Assembly (NCBI GenBank): GCA_000495735.1
Contig: AYMD01000009.1
Location: 96,575-160,574 of the forward strand
Reading direction: 5' to 3'
Length of the DNA stretch: 64,000 bases
Origin: an uncultured Acidilobus sp. JCHS
Lineage (GTDB): Archaea; Thermoproteota; Thermoprotei_A; Sulfolobales; Acidilobaceae
Part shown: positions 51,878 through 60,400 of the stretch, in pieces
How positions within the stretch are numbered: the first letter of the stretch is position 1
Layout of the letters: every line of letters begins with the position of its first letter
Program-made: the position numbers and the translations under genes
Notes under the pieces: model-generated
Databases searched by the model: none
Told to the model about the DNA's origin: nothing
The model's input: the letters and a program-made list of their open reading frames with translations, nothing else

Positions 51878-52187
51878 CCTGAAGCCCTATCCTCTTGCTG
51901 ACCTCATCTATTAGCTGAGGGCTAACTCGGAGGCCCTGCTTAAGCTCCCCTATAACCTCCTTTAGCAAGTCGCCGTTGTGCGCCAGCTCGTAAGCCAGCC
52001 TCTGCGGCCATCCATCGCCTGTCTTTGAGATGCCCTCGAGCGCCTCCTTTACTTTCTCGGGCTCCCAGCTCCTCGCCAGGGCCGCCGCAACCATAACGAC
52101 GGCGCCTGGGGCCTCATGATGAAGCTCCCACTCGCTCCTCGAGATCACGCCAAACCCCATCTTAGGTATCGCCCCGAAGCCCTTCAC
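51855..52187 (-). CDS. Protein of unknown function, 110 aa
   Basis: I do not recognise this gene. It has mainly helical segments (VVMVAAALARSW, KVKEALEGI, RLAYELAHNGDLLKEVIGEL) and no Cys. The ATG at 52187 lies about 20-25 bases after TCTATTTGAG on the minus strand, a weak TATA box. It converges on the HD hydrolase with a 23-base overlap and diverges from hemL. Confidence 0.55.
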   Translation of the reverse strand: MKGFGAIPKMGFGVISRSEWELHHEAPGAVVMVAAALARSWEPEKVKEALEGISKTGDGWPQRLAYELAHNGDLLKEVIGELKQGLRVSPQLIDEVSKRIGLQVNLRPPS

Positions 52188-52248
52188 AAACTAGCGCTAG
52201 TAATACCTCAAATAGAGGGACGGAGTTCGTAAACTGCGGGCGGAAGGC

Positions 52249-53499
52249 TTGAGCCTCAGGCTCTATGAGGAGGCCAAGGAGGTCCTCGTGGGCGGCGTTA
52301 ATAGCCCTGTCAGGGCCGCCGTCAGGCCTTACCCGTTCTTCGTCAGGTCAGCTAAGGGGGCTTACCTGTTCACCGAGGACGGCGAGAAGCTCATAGATTA
52401 CGTACTGGGTTACGGTCCCCTCATACTGGGGCACGCAAACGATTACGTCAGCCGGAGGGTCTTAGAACAGGTCGAAAGGGGCTGGCTCTACGGGGCCCCA
52501 TCAAGGTCGGAGGTTGAGCTGGCGAGAAAGATAGTAGGCTACGTTATGCCTGGCGGGAAGGTCCGCTTCGTCAACTCAGGGACCGAAGCCACCATGACGG
52601 CCATAAGGCTTGCCAGGGGGTATACGAGAAAGACCAAGGTACTGAAGTTCGATGGGTGCTACCACGGCGCCCACGACTACGTCCTAGTTCAGGCGGGAAG
52701 CGCTGCCTCAGAGTTCGGGGTCCCTAACAGCCTTGGGGTTCCGCCCCAGGCAGCCTCGCTGACGCTCATAGCCAGGTTCAATGACATAGAATCAGCGGAG
52801 AGGGCGGCCAAGTCGGCAGGGGACGACCTGGCGGCAATAATAGTTGAGCCAGTCATAGGTAACATGGGCGTCATACCGCCCGCCAAGGACTTCCTGAAGG
52901 CGCTCAGGGAGCTCGCTGACCGTCACGGGGCCCTGTTGATATTCGATGAGGTCATCACGGGCTTCAGGCTCTCGCTGGGCGGGGCCCAGGAGTACTTTGG
53001 GGTAAGGGCCGACATAGTGACCCTCGGCAAGATAATAGGCGGAGGGTTCCCCGTGGGGGCTATAGTCGCCAGGAGGGAGATAATGGACATGCTCGCGCCG
53101 CTGGGGCAGGTCTTCAACGCGGGCACCTTCAACGCCCACCCAGTCACAATGGCTGCGGGGCTAGCAACCCTTGAGGTCCTCGAGAACGGGGACGGCCTCA
53201 GGAGGGCCTCGAGGGCTGCCGAGGAGGTCGCCAAGGCCCTTGAGGCCCCAGGGTACACCGTGAACAGGGTTGAGAGCATGTTCCAGGTCTTCTTCGTCAA
53301 GGGGCCTGTTAAGGACGCTGACGACGCCAGGAGGGCTAACAGGGAGCTCTACGCCAGGTTCCATGAGGCCTTGAGGAGGCTGGGGGTGTTCTCGCCGCCG
53401 AGCCAGTACGAGTCCTGGTTCACCAGCACAGCCCACGACGAGGAGGCCCTGAGCCTAACAGTTAATGCTGTGGAGGGCGCCCTAAGGGAGCTGAGATGA
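52249..53499 (+). CDS. hemL: Glutamate-1-semialdehyde 2,1-aminomutase
   Basis: A PLP enzyme that makes 5-aminolevulinate, the first committed tetrapyrrole precursor in the C5 pathway. Motifs are GGVNSPVRA near the N-terminus, VNSGTEATMTAIRLARGYT, FDEVITGFR, and TLGKIIGGGFPVGA with the PLP Lys. Length is 416. The TTG at 52249 follows CGGAAGG. It is the first gene of the five-gene operon hemL-hemC-cobA-hemD-moeA; hemA and hemB are not in the window. Confidence 0.96.
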   Translation: MSLRLYEEAKEVLVGGVNSPVRAAVRPYPFFVRSAKGAYLFTEDGEKLIDYVLGYGPLILGHANDYVSRRVLEQVERGWLYGAPSRSEVELARKIVGYVMPGGKVRFVNSGTEATMTAIRLARGYTRKTKVLKFDGCYHGAHDYVLVQAGSAASEFGVPNSLGVPPQAASLTLIARFNDIESAERAAKSAGDDLAAIIVEPVIGNMGVIPPAKDFLKALRELADRHGALLIFDEVITGFRLSLGGAQEYFGVRADIVTLGKIIGGGFPVGAIVARREIMDMLAPLGQVFNAGTFNAHPVTMAAGLATLEVLENGDGLRRASRAAEEVAKALEAPGYTVNRVESMFQVFFVKGPVKDADDARRANRELYARFHEALRRLGVFSPPSQYESWFTSTAHDEEALSLTVNAVEGALRELR

Positions 53500-54395
53500 A
53501 GCTAAGGGTCGCGACGAGAGGCAGCAAGCTGAGCTTAGTCCAGGTTAAGATAGTCATGAATTACTTAGCCCATAGGCTTGGGGAAGCCGTAGATTATGAG
53601 CTAGTCATAGTCAGGACCAAGGGGGACGAGGTCCTTGACAGGCCCATAAGTCAGATCGGCGTGAAGGGCGCCTTTGAGAAGGAGGTCAACAGGGCTGTCC
53701 TTGACAACCTGGCTGACGTTGCCGTGCACAGCCTCAAGGACCTGCCGGGGGAGCTCAGCGGAGGGTTAGCTATAGTAGCGGTTCCCCCGAGGGACCCTCC
53801 CAACGACTCCCTCGTCTTCGGCAAGGGCAGGCCCCCTGTAGGCTCCATTGAGGAAATTCCTGAGGGCTCTTCAATAGGCACAGCGAGCGTGAGGAGGTCA
53901 GCTTTTGTCCTGGCTCACAACCCTAACGTCAAGGTTAAGCTCGTCAGGGGAAACGTTGACACGAGGGTCAGGAAGCTCATGGAAGGGGAAGTGGATTACC
54001 TGGTCCTGGCGGAGGCCGGCCTGCTCAGGCTGAGTATTGAAGTGCCCAGGCTCAGGCTCCCTCTCGACTACTTCCCCCCAGAGCCAGGACAGGGCCTCAT
54101 AGCTGTCGTAGCGCCTGAGGACTCCCCTGTCGCTAAGAGGCTCTCCGAGGCCTCAGACCCCCTGGCAATGGCGATGGCTATGGCCGAGAGGGAGTTCGTC
54201 AGGACGCTCAGGGTGGGCTGCGGCGTTCCGGTGGGCGGCGTGTCCGAGGCGCTGAAGGGCGACCTGATGACGTTCATAGCGGGGGCAGCGAGCCCTGAGG
54301 GCGCCTCAATGGCCGTGATAAGGGTAAGAGGCGAGAGGTCGAGGCCTGAGGACCTGGGGAGGAGGGCTGCTGAGGAGTTAAAGAGGTTCCTATGA
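53496..54395 (+). CDS. hemC: Hydroxymethylbilane synthase (porphobilinogen deaminase)
   Basis: It polymerises four porphobilinogens on a dipyrromethane cofactor. The N-terminal RVATRGSKLSLVQ, VHSLKDLP and GTASVRRSAF are the family motifs. The cofactor-binding Cys is in RVGCGVPVGG near residue 248. Length is 299. The ATG overlaps the hemL stop by 4 bases (ATGA). Confidence 0.96.
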   Translation: MKLRVATRGSKLSLVQVKIVMNYLAHRLGEAVDYELVIVRTKGDEVLDRPISQIGVKGAFEKEVNRAVLDNLADVAVHSLKDLPGELSGGLAIVAVPPRDPPNDSLVFGKGRPPVGSIEEIPEGSSIGTASVRRSAFVLAHNPNVKVKLVRGNVDTRVRKLMEGEVDYLVLAEAGLLRLSIEVPRLRLPLDYFPPEPGQGLIAVVAPEDSPVAKRLSEASDPLAMAMAMAEREFVRTLRVGCGVPVGGVSEALKGDLMTFIAGAASPEGASMAVIRVRGERSRPEDLGRRAAEELKRFL

Positions 54396-54396
54396 G

Positions 54397-55170
54397 GTGC
54401 CCTTCTTGAAGGGCAAGGTCATCATAGTGGGGGCCGGACCTGGGGACCCTGGCCTCATCACCGTAAAGGGGCTTGAGGCGCTGAGGAGAGCTGACGTAGT
54501 AATCTACGACAGGCTAATACCGAGGGGGCTGCTTAAGGGGGTAAAGCCCGGCTGTGAGCTCATATATGCTGGCAAGCAGCCTGGCCGACACGAGCTTGAG
54601 CAGGACGAAATTAACGAGCTGCTCGTTGACAGGGCCTCAAGGGGCCTCCTGGTCGTGAGGCTCAAGGGAGGCGACCCCTACACCTTCGGCAGAGGTGAAG
54701 AGGAGTGCGAGTACGTCGTTTCAAGGGGCTTAGAGTGTGAAGTGGTGCCTGGCATTCCAAGCTATGTCGGCGCCGCTGCCTACGCCGGCGCGCCGTTGGC
54801 AGGGAGAGTCTACGGGTCAAGCTTTGTCGTTGTCACGGGACGCGTCGCGGGCGGGGAGCCCGAGATGGAGGAGTACCTGAGGAGGCTGAGGGAGCTGGCA
54901 AGGCATGTCGACAACGTGGTGGTCCTCATGGGGGTCTCAACCTCGGAGAGGGTTCTCACGGCGCTGGCTGAGGCCAAGGGTCCCTCAGCGCCAGCCCTAG
55001 CCATTATGGACGCAACCATGCCGACCCAGAGGTCCCTCGCAGGCACCATAGAGGACCTAGCCAGGTACTCAAGGGAGGGGCTCCTGAGGAACCCCGCCGT
55101 CATAATAGTGGGGCCCGCGGCCTTGGCGAGGGACAGGCTTTGGAGGGCGGATGCAGAGCGCTCTACCTAG
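54397..55170 (+). CDS. cobA: Uroporphyrinogen-III C-methyltransferase
   Basis: An SAM-dependent enzyme making precorrin-2 for siroheme and cobalamin. It has VGAGPGDPGLITVKG at the N-terminus, VIYDRLIP, VRLKGGDPYTFGRGEEE and VVPGIPSYVGAAAYAGAP. At 257 residues it is a single methyltransferase with no fused HemD or CysG oxidase. It starts with GTG one base after the hemC stop. Confidence 0.95.
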   Translation: MPFLKGKVIIVGAGPGDPGLITVKGLEALRRADVVIYDRLIPRGLLKGVKPGCELIYAGKQPGRHELEQDEINELLVDRASRGLLVVRLKGGDPYTFGRGEEECEYVVSRGLECEVVPGIPSYVGAAAYAGAPLAGRVYGSSFVVVTGRVAGGEPEMEEYLRRLRELARHVDNVVVLMGVSTSERVLTALAEAKGPSAPALAIMDATMPTQRSLAGTIEDLARYSREGLLRNPAVIIVGPAALARDRLWRADAERST

Positions 55171-55823
55171 GCCCCGAGCTCCCGCTGGAGCTCAGGGACC
55201 TCAGGTCGCTTACGTGGGTTAAGGCCGTGGTGATAGAGCCGCTTGATGAGGGCCTGAGGGAGTCGGCGAGGCTCATAAGGGAGGGCCTTTATGACTGCGT
55301 CGCCTTCACGAGCCCGAGGGGCCCCCTCCTCCTCAGGGGCTTCCTACAGGGCTGGCCGAGCGGGCCGAGGCCGCTGTGCGTGGGCCCAGGCACCGCCAGG
55401 GCCTTCTCTGAGGCCTTCGGCCTCCGGTGCTATATGCCGAGGACCTACACTACGGGCTCCTTGGCGTCGCTGGCCCTTGAACTGAACTGCAGGTCGCTAC
55501 TGACGTTAAGGTCTGAGCAGGGGGACGACGAGCTTGAGGCTGCGGTCAAAGCCAGCGCTAGCGTTCACAGGGTTAACATCTACAGGGAGCGGGTGCTGGC
55601 CGACCTAATACCAACTGGGTTCAACGTGGTCATAGCCTCCTCCGCGCTGATCGCCGAGGCTGCCTGCCAGAGGCTTAAGGACACTGTGGACCTGGTCATA
55701 GCGATGGGTCCAAAGGCCGCGAGGAAAGCAAAGGAGCTGTGCCCCAAGGCCACAGTAATAGAGCCCCAAGAGCACAGCTTTAAGGCCGTGAGGGAGACGC
55801 TAGCCATGTCAGGGTGTAGTTAG
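55140..55823 (+). CDS. hemD: Uroporphyrinogen-III synthase
   Basis: It closes and inverts ring D of hydroxymethylbilane. HemD sequences vary greatly; the two-domain pattern is visible in CVAFTSPRGPLLL, VGPGTARAFSEAFG, TTGSLASLAL, NVVIASSALIAEAA and AMGPKAARKAKE. Length is 227. The TTG at 55140 overlaps cobA by 31 bases. Position between cobA and moeA in the operon strengthens the call. Confidence 0.85.
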   Translation: MEGGCRALYLGPELPLELRDLRSLTWVKAVVIEPLDEGLRESARLIREGLYDCVAFTSPRGPLLLRGFLQGWPSGPRPLCVGPGTARAFSEAFGLRCYMPRTYTTGSLASLALELNCRSLLTLRSEQGDDELEAAVKASASVHRVNIYRERVLADLIPTGFNVVIASSALIAEAACQRLKDTVDLVIAMGPKAARKAKELCPKATVIEPQEHSFKAVRETLAMSGCS

Positions 55824-57781
55824 TGGCCCTGGTGTTCCATAAGCTGGTTAGCGTTGAGGAGGCGTTGAGGCTCCTTGAGGAGAAGGTTGGCGGCATAAGG
55901 CCCCTTGAAGTAATCGAGGTGCCCCTCCTTGAAGCCCAGGGCAAGGTGCTAGCTGAGGACGTGAGGGCCCCTATAGACTATCCTCCCTTTGACAGGTCAA
56001 CCGTCGATGGCTACGCCGTCAGGTCAGTTGACGTGGCGGGCGCCAGCGAGGTCACGCCTATCTCGTTAAGGGTGACCGGCAAGGTAAGCGTTGGGTCAGC
56101 GCCTCTCGGCGAGGTCAGGCCCGGCGAGGCGTACGAGATAGCCACGGGGGCAATGATACCAAGGGGGGCCGACGCTGTCGTTATGGAGGAGCACGTTAGC
56201 AGAAAAGGTGACCTGCTCACAGTTTACAGGTCCGTAGCGCCCAGCGAGAACATAAGCCAGGCCGGCTCTGACGTCTCAGCCGGGGACGTCGTGCTGAGGG
56301 CGGGGACCCTGCTAACCGCCCGCGAGATAGCGGTCCTGGCGGGCCTCGGGGTCAGCAGGGTGAGGGTCTACAGGCCGCCCAGGGTCTCAGTATTCTCTAC
56401 AGGCGTTGAGCTCACGCCGCCTGGTGCGCCCCTAGAGCCAGGCCACCTTTATGATGTGGACGGTTACGTGGTGACGGCCTCACTGAGGGAGCTCGGAGTT
56501 GACGCCCAGTTCCTTGGGATACTGCCTGACAACTACGAGGTGATGTTGAATTCCGTGGCCAAGGCCCTCGAGGAGTCAGACATAGTGATAACTACTGGCA
56601 GCACGTCAGCTGGCTACGGCGACATGATCTACAGGGTCTTCAGGGACCTGGGCGCTGAGGTCATAGTCCACGGGCTTAAGGCCAGGCCCGGCAAGCCGAC
56701 AGCCATAGCCGTCAAGGGCCGCAAGGTACTGTTCGGCCTCCCCGGCTTTCCGCTCTCGGCCATGATGAACCTCTACACGCTCGTGACCCCAGTGGTCCTG
56801 AGGATGATGGGCCTTGAGCCTACACGTGAGGTCGTGAAGGTCAGGGCGAGGATCCCCTTCAGGTTCCAGGCGGGAAGGGGCTTCACAGAGCTCATACCTG
56901 TGCAGCTGGTCCAGGGCATGGAGGGCATCTCGGCCTACCCCCTGATGGCAGGGTCAGGCTCCATAGCTGGCATAGGGCTCTCAGACGGCTTCATAGTGGC
57001 TGAGGAGTCCAGGGAGTACTTCGATGAGAACGAGGAGGTTGAGGTCACCCTCTTCTCCAGGTCGCTGAGGGTGCCGGAGCTCAACATCATAGGCAGCAAC
57101 TGCCCAGGCATTGAGGTAGTTCTCAGGGTGGCTGGCCTTTCCAGGTCCTCAAGGATCATAAGCGTTGGCTCCATGGGCGGCTGGCTGGCTTTGAGGAGGG
57201 GAGACGCCGATATAGCTGGCACACACCTCCTTGACGAAAAGACCCTGCAGTACAACGTCCACATGCCAAAGGTCGTAGGCCTTGAGGGCAAGGTAGTAAT
57301 TTTCAGGGGTTATGCCAGGCGCATAGGCCTCCTGGTCAGGAAGGGTAACCCGAAGAGGATAAGGGGCTTTGAGGACATGTTACGTGACGACGTAGTTATA
57401 GTTAACCGCAACAGGGGCTCAGGGACCAGGGTACTGCTTGACCTCAGGCTGAGGGAACTGCTCGGGGGTAAGAGACCAGAGGACTCCGTGAAGGGCTACA
57501 CCTATGAGGTTAAGACGCACACCGCCGTGGCCACGGCCATAATACAGGGGAGGGCTGACGTGGGCCTCTCGCTCGAGGCCGTAGCCAGGATGTTTGACCT
57601 TGACTTCATACCGGTTGGCGAGGAGATATACGACTTCGCCGTCAGAAGGGAGAGGCTTGAGAAGCCCGCCGTGCGCAGGTTCCTTGATGCCCTGGCCAGC
57701 AGGGAGTTCGCCGAGCTGTTGCCGAAGGAGTTGCCCGGCTACAGGACGCTTCCAGAGACAGGTAAGCAAGTCTACCCCTAA
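55823..57781 (+). CDS. moeA: MoeA fused to a C-terminal periplasmic-binding-protein-like domain
   Basis: A 652-residue two-part protein. Residues 1 to about 405 are MoeA (PIDYPPFDRSTVDGYAVRSVD, IATGAMIPRGADAVVMEEH, VFSTGVEL, TTGSTSAGYGD, RPGKPTAIAV, GLPGFPLSAMMN). Residues about 410-652 are a PBP-like, LysR-effector-like domain (NIIGSNCPGIEVVLRVAGL, then LALRRGDADIAGTHLLD and NRNRGSGTRVLLDLRL). It has no signal peptide. Such fusions are known in archaea, and the extra domain may bind the oxyanion or cofactor. The GTG at 55823 shares one base with the hemD stop, so it ends the tetrapyrrole operon. Confidence 0.94.
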   Translation: MALVFHKLVSVEEALRLLEEKVGGIRPLEVIEVPLLEAQGKVLAEDVRAPIDYPPFDRSTVDGYAVRSVDVAGASEVTPISLRVTGKVSVGSAPLGEVRPGEAYEIATGAMIPRGADAVVMEEHVSRKGDLLTVYRSVAPSENISQAGSDVSAGDVVLRAGTLLTAREIAVLAGLGVSRVRVYRPPRVSVFSTGVELTPPGAPLEPGHLYDVDGYVVTASLRELGVDAQFLGILPDNYEVMLNSVAKALEESDIVITTGSTSAGYGDMIYRVFRDLGAEVIVHGLKARPGKPTAIAVKGRKVLFGLPGFPLSAMMNLYTLVTPVVLRMMGLEPTREVVKVRARIPFRFQAGRGFTELIPVQLVQGMEGISAYPLMAGSGSIAGIGLSDGFIVAEESREYFDENEEVEVTLFSRSLRVPELNIIGSNCPGIEVVLRVAGLSRSSRIISVGSMGGWLALRRGDADIAGTHLLDEKTLQYNVHMPKVVGLEGKVVIFRGYARRIGLLVRKGNPKRIRGFEDMLRDDVVIVNRNRGSGTRVLLDLRLRELLGGKRPEDSVKGYTYEVKTHTAVATAIIQGRADVGLSLEAVARMFDLDFIPVGEEIYDFAVRRERLEKPAVRRFLDALASREFAELLPKELPGYRTLPETGKQVYP

Positions 57782-57824
57782 GCCCAGCCCAGAGCAGGCC
57801 TCTCGTCCACGAGGTAAAGGGTGG

Positions 57825-57909
57825 TGCGGGGGGTGGGATTTGAACCCACGCAGGCCTACGCCAACGGGTCTTAGGCCCGTCCCCTTTGGCCGGGCTCGGG
57901 CACCCCCGC
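57825..57909 (-). tRNA. tRNA-Leu (anticodon TAA)
   Basis: A class II tRNA nearly identical to the one at 24956-25040. The acceptor is GCGGGGG/CCCCCGC, the T arm GTGGG TTCAAAT CCCAC, and the discriminator A at 57825. CCA follows in the genome at 57824-57822. The anticodon loop is CCTAAGA within ACGGG/CCCGT, giving anticodon TAA, again with C in place of U33. The TATA-like GCTTTTAAC (minus, about 57936-57944) lies inside the 3' end of the neighbouring ORF. Confidence 0.94.
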
Positions 57910-58233
57910 ACCGCAGTCATCGCGGCCTCCGTGAGTTAAAAGCTCAGAGCTAACCACCAAGTTGAGGGCGGCGGCCGCTATCCTTGCGGCGAAGTCGAGG
58001 GCCCACTGGTAAGTCCTCCTCTTGCCCTCCTCCAGAGGCTCCACGCCGCAGTCGCAGGGGCCTAGGAAGTACCTGACCTCATTGAGGTAGCCTGTCTCCG
58101 AGAGCCTGGAGCACAGGCTGGGGCAGCCCCCTCTGGCCATAACTACGCCGTCTATGCTGTTTGACCTGACTATGAGCGCGACGCAGAGCTCATTGGCACA
58201 CGCCGAGGCGGCGACTCTGGCCTCGGGCTTCAC
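57871..58233 (-). CDS. Cys-rich protein of unknown function, coupled to rpo11
   Basis: A 120-residue ORF whose GTG start overlaps the rpo11 stop by 4 bases (GTGA), so it is very likely translated. Eight Cys are grouped as CANELC, CPSLC, and CDC, with one near the end. The middle is helical (YQWALDFAARIAAAALNLVV). The reading frame then runs through the promoter of tRNA-Leu and 39 bases into the tRNA gene, where it ends. The last 15-20 residues are thus dictated by the tRNA, and the functional part probably ends before them. I do not recognise the family. Confidence 0.6.
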   Translation of the reverse strand: MKPEARVAASACANELCVALIVRSNSIDGVVMARGGCPSLCSRLSETGYLNEVRYFLGPCDCGVEPLEEGKRRTYQWALDFAARIAAAALNLVVSSELLTHGGRDDCGAGVPEPGQRGRA

Positions 58234-58538
58234 TCAAGCTCCTCCACGCCGTGCTCCTTTGCCTTCTCCAGGAAGGCCCTCCTGAACTCCTCGTTCAGCT
58301 CCTTTATCTTGACCAGGGCCTGCCTGAGGGACTCCTTAACGTCGTAGCCCTGGTCCAGGTGAACGTAGACCTTGACCCGCCTCTCAAGTGGGTGCTCAAC
58401 CTCATAGTAGGCTAGCCTGACGCCAGGAACCTCCATCAGCGTCGTCGCCAGGAGGTTTCCAATCGTGTGGTCCTCGCCCTCTATCGTGACAACGTAGACG
58501 TTCTCCCCTGCCTTAGATATGCTCAGGCCCTCAGCCAA
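58230..58538 (-). CDS. rpo11: DNA-directed RNA polymerase subunit Rpo11 (L)
   Basis: A 102-residue homologue of Rpb11/AC19 that pairs with Rpo3 in polymerase assembly. GEDHTIGNLLATTLMEVPGV is the family signature, and YYEVEHPLERRVKVYV forms the dimer sheet. Its start overlaps the end of the upstream DUF2067-like gene by 8 bases. Confidence 0.95.
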   Translation of the reverse strand: MAEGLSISKAGENVYVVTIEGEDHTIGNLLATTLMEVPGVRLAYYEVEHPLERRVKVYVHLDQGYDVKESLRQALVKIKELNEEFRRAFLEKAKEHGVEELE

Positions 58539-59136
58539 GGCCTACCGACCTCCTTATCCTATCGGCCGTGGACACCCAGTCAGTAACCGCTAGGACCTTA
58601 TTAGCTTTTGACTTGCTCAAGACGCCCTCCCTGACGCCGACCTCTATCAGCTCGCTCACAGGCCTCGAAGTCATGAAGGACGCTAAGGCTACGGCCTTTC
58701 TGGCGGACCTGCTGAGCTCCTTATGCGTGATGACTTCATTCCACACTTTGACGAGGGCGAACGCCACCTCCTTAACAACGTCAAGGGGGGCATGGGTCCT
58801 GACAACGTCGTCCTGAGCCTCGCTCCCGAAGCCCCTCCTCCTGAGGGCCTCAGCCAGCAGGTCTGCTGGCATGCTGTTGGCCTGGGGCAGCAGGTCCCTC
58901 ACCCTGACCTCAGTCCTGTAGGGCTTAGGACCCATGACCTCTGAGAGGGCTGACTGAACTGCCAGCCTGACGTAGTCAATTGGCCTCGCTGGCCCTTCCA
59001 CCAGGACCCTGACCTTGTCGCCCTTCAGCTCAACCCTCAGGCCCTCTGAGGGCACAGACCAGGAGAGCCTCTCTATGAGCCTCTCCAGGTCCTCAGCGCT
59101 GAGCCCTCTCGAGGAGGCCACGAACTCGTATCTCAT
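58531..59136 (-). CDS. DUF2067-like crenarchaeal protein
   Basis: A 201-residue soluble protein between csl4 and rpo11. The N-terminal half has an alternating strand-helix pattern (EDLERLIERLSW, LRVELKGDKVRVLVEG), and the C-terminal half is helical. From memory the gene order csl4-this-rpo11 is shared by other crenarchaea, where the protein is labelled DUF2067; I could not check the alignment. A role linked to transcription or RNA decay is inferred from position only. The ATG is at 59136, nine bases after csl4. Confidence 0.65.
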   Translation of the reverse strand: MRYEFVASSRGLSAEDLERLIERLSWSVPSEGLRVELKGDKVRVLVEGPARPIDYVRLAVQSALSEVMGPKPYRTEVRVRDLLPQANSMPADLLAEALRRRGFGSEAQDDVVRTHAPLDVVKEVAFALVKVWNEVITHKELSRSARKAVALASFMTSRPVSELIEVGVREGVLSKSKANKVLAVTDWVSTADRIRRSVGLG

Positions 59137-59145
59137 GGGCCCACC

Positions 59146-59778
59146 TTAGGTCGGGATCAGCCCGATCCTCTTCACGTCTATCTTTATGGCGTCCCGCGAG
59201 TAAGCCAGGCTTGAGACCTTCCTCTTCTCAAAGTTTCCACAGCGTGGGCACCTGAAGCCGTCAGCCTCAGGCGTCATCGGTGAGCCGCAGCGGGAACAGA
59301 AGGCGTAGAGCACGCCCAGCTGAGGCAACTTCAGGGAGAGAAGGTAAGGGCTGATAGTGCTCACGACCCTGGCGACTATTATGTCGCCAGGCCTTAAGAA
59401 GGAATATATGTCGTCAATCCTGGAGTTAGATATGTGCTCAGGGGTTATGACGCCTGTTAGCCTGCCTGAGAACTCCTTGACCCACCTAGGGCGAGGCTCC
59501 AGCGAAACTTCCCCATAGAGCTCCGTGAAGACCAAGCTCTCCCTGACCTGCGTCACCATGCCAATGACGAACGAGCCCTTGCCTGGGGCCCTCAGGGTCC
59601 TAGCTGGCAGGACTGACGCTACCTTCAAGTTATCGTCAAGCCTGAGGACGCCTACAGTTGAAGCCCTTAGGAGGCCAGCGGGCTCCTCAAGGAACACGTT
59701 CTGACCCTCGACGTACTCCTCCTCATACCCTATCACGTCGCCTGGCACGACCCTCCTATCGCGCTCCTGAGAGCTCAA
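59146..59778 (-). CDS. csl4: Exosome RNA-binding subunit Csl4
   Basis: A cap subunit of the archaeal exosome. Its 210 residues comprise an N-terminal domain (VVPGDVIGYEEEYVEGQNVF), an S1 RNA-binding domain (about 65-150) and a C-terminal zinc ribbon with CSRCGSPM and CPRCGN. The TTG at 59778 lies within the end of the methyltransferase gene (23-base overlap). Confidence 0.94.
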   Translation of the reverse strand: MSSQERDRRVVPGDVIGYEEEYVEGQNVFLEEPAGLLRASTVGVLRLDDNLKVASVLPARTLRAPGKGSFVIGMVTQVRESLVFTELYGEVSLEPRPRWVKEFSGRLTGVITPEHISNSRIDDIYSFLRPGDIIVARVVSTISPYLLSLKLPQLGVLYAFCSRCGSPMTPEADGFRCPRCGNFEKRKVSSLAYSRDAIKIDVKRIGLIPT

Positions 59779-60385
59779 TTAAGTCCACCCTTACCCTCCT
59801 TATCCTGCTCCTGTGGTGCGGCATAGAGGCAGGTATAGGGAAGTCGAACAGGCCTATAAGCTTCAAGGAGAAGCCCTCCCTTTCGGCCATCCTCCTGTGG
59901 AACTCCAGGTTGCCCGACTTAACTACCGCTATCACGGCCCTCGGCCTGAGCCTCATGGCGTACGCTAGGAACTCGGCGTCAGCCCCCCTCCTCCACACCC
60001 CAAAGGGCGGGTTCGTCAGAACTAGGTCAATGGTTCCTGGCATCAGGGGGCCCTCCTCAGATGATATGTAGCTAACCACATATGACAGCCTGTCCTCGAC
60101 GCCCAGGTACCTGCTGGCGACAAGGCAGGGGGTCGCTAACCTCTCATCTACGTCAACGGCTATCGCCTTGGAGGCGCCCAAAAGAAGGGCGGCCAGCGCT
60201 ATCCTGCAGGTGCCAGCGCCCAGGTCAGCGACCGTGGCCCCCTCAAGGAGGCCTGCCTCCCTGGCAAAGGACGTCATGGCCAGGGCTATCTCGGCCGGGG
60301 TGGTGTACTGCTCCAGGTCCCTGCTCGGGGCCTCAATTACGGGCACAGCGCTCTCCAGCAGCACCTTAAGCCTGCCTATCGACAC
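59756..60385 (-). CDS. METTL5-like SAM methyltransferase
   Basis: A 209-residue Rossmann methyltransferase. LEQYTTPAEIALAM precedes the SAM motif VADLGAGTCRIALAALLLGA, then VDVDE, and the adenine-N6-type catalytic motif NPPFG. This order is that of METTL5 and its archaeal relatives, which methylate an adenine of small-subunit rRNA. Target prediction is by family. It lies between dph2 and csl4 on one strand, a translation and RNA-processing cluster. Confidence 0.85.
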   Translation of the reverse strand: MSIGRLKVLLESAVPVIEAPSRDLEQYTTPAEIALAMTSFAREAGLLEGATVADLGAGTCRIALAALLLGASKAIAVDVDERLATPCLVASRYLGVEDRLSYVVSYISSEEGPLMPGTIDLVLTNPPFGVWRRGADAEFLAYAMRLRPRAVIAVVKSGNLEFHRRMAEREGFSLKLIGLFDFPIPASMPHHRSRIRRVRVDLIELSGAR

Positions 60386-60400
60386 TGTTAACTCCCCGGT

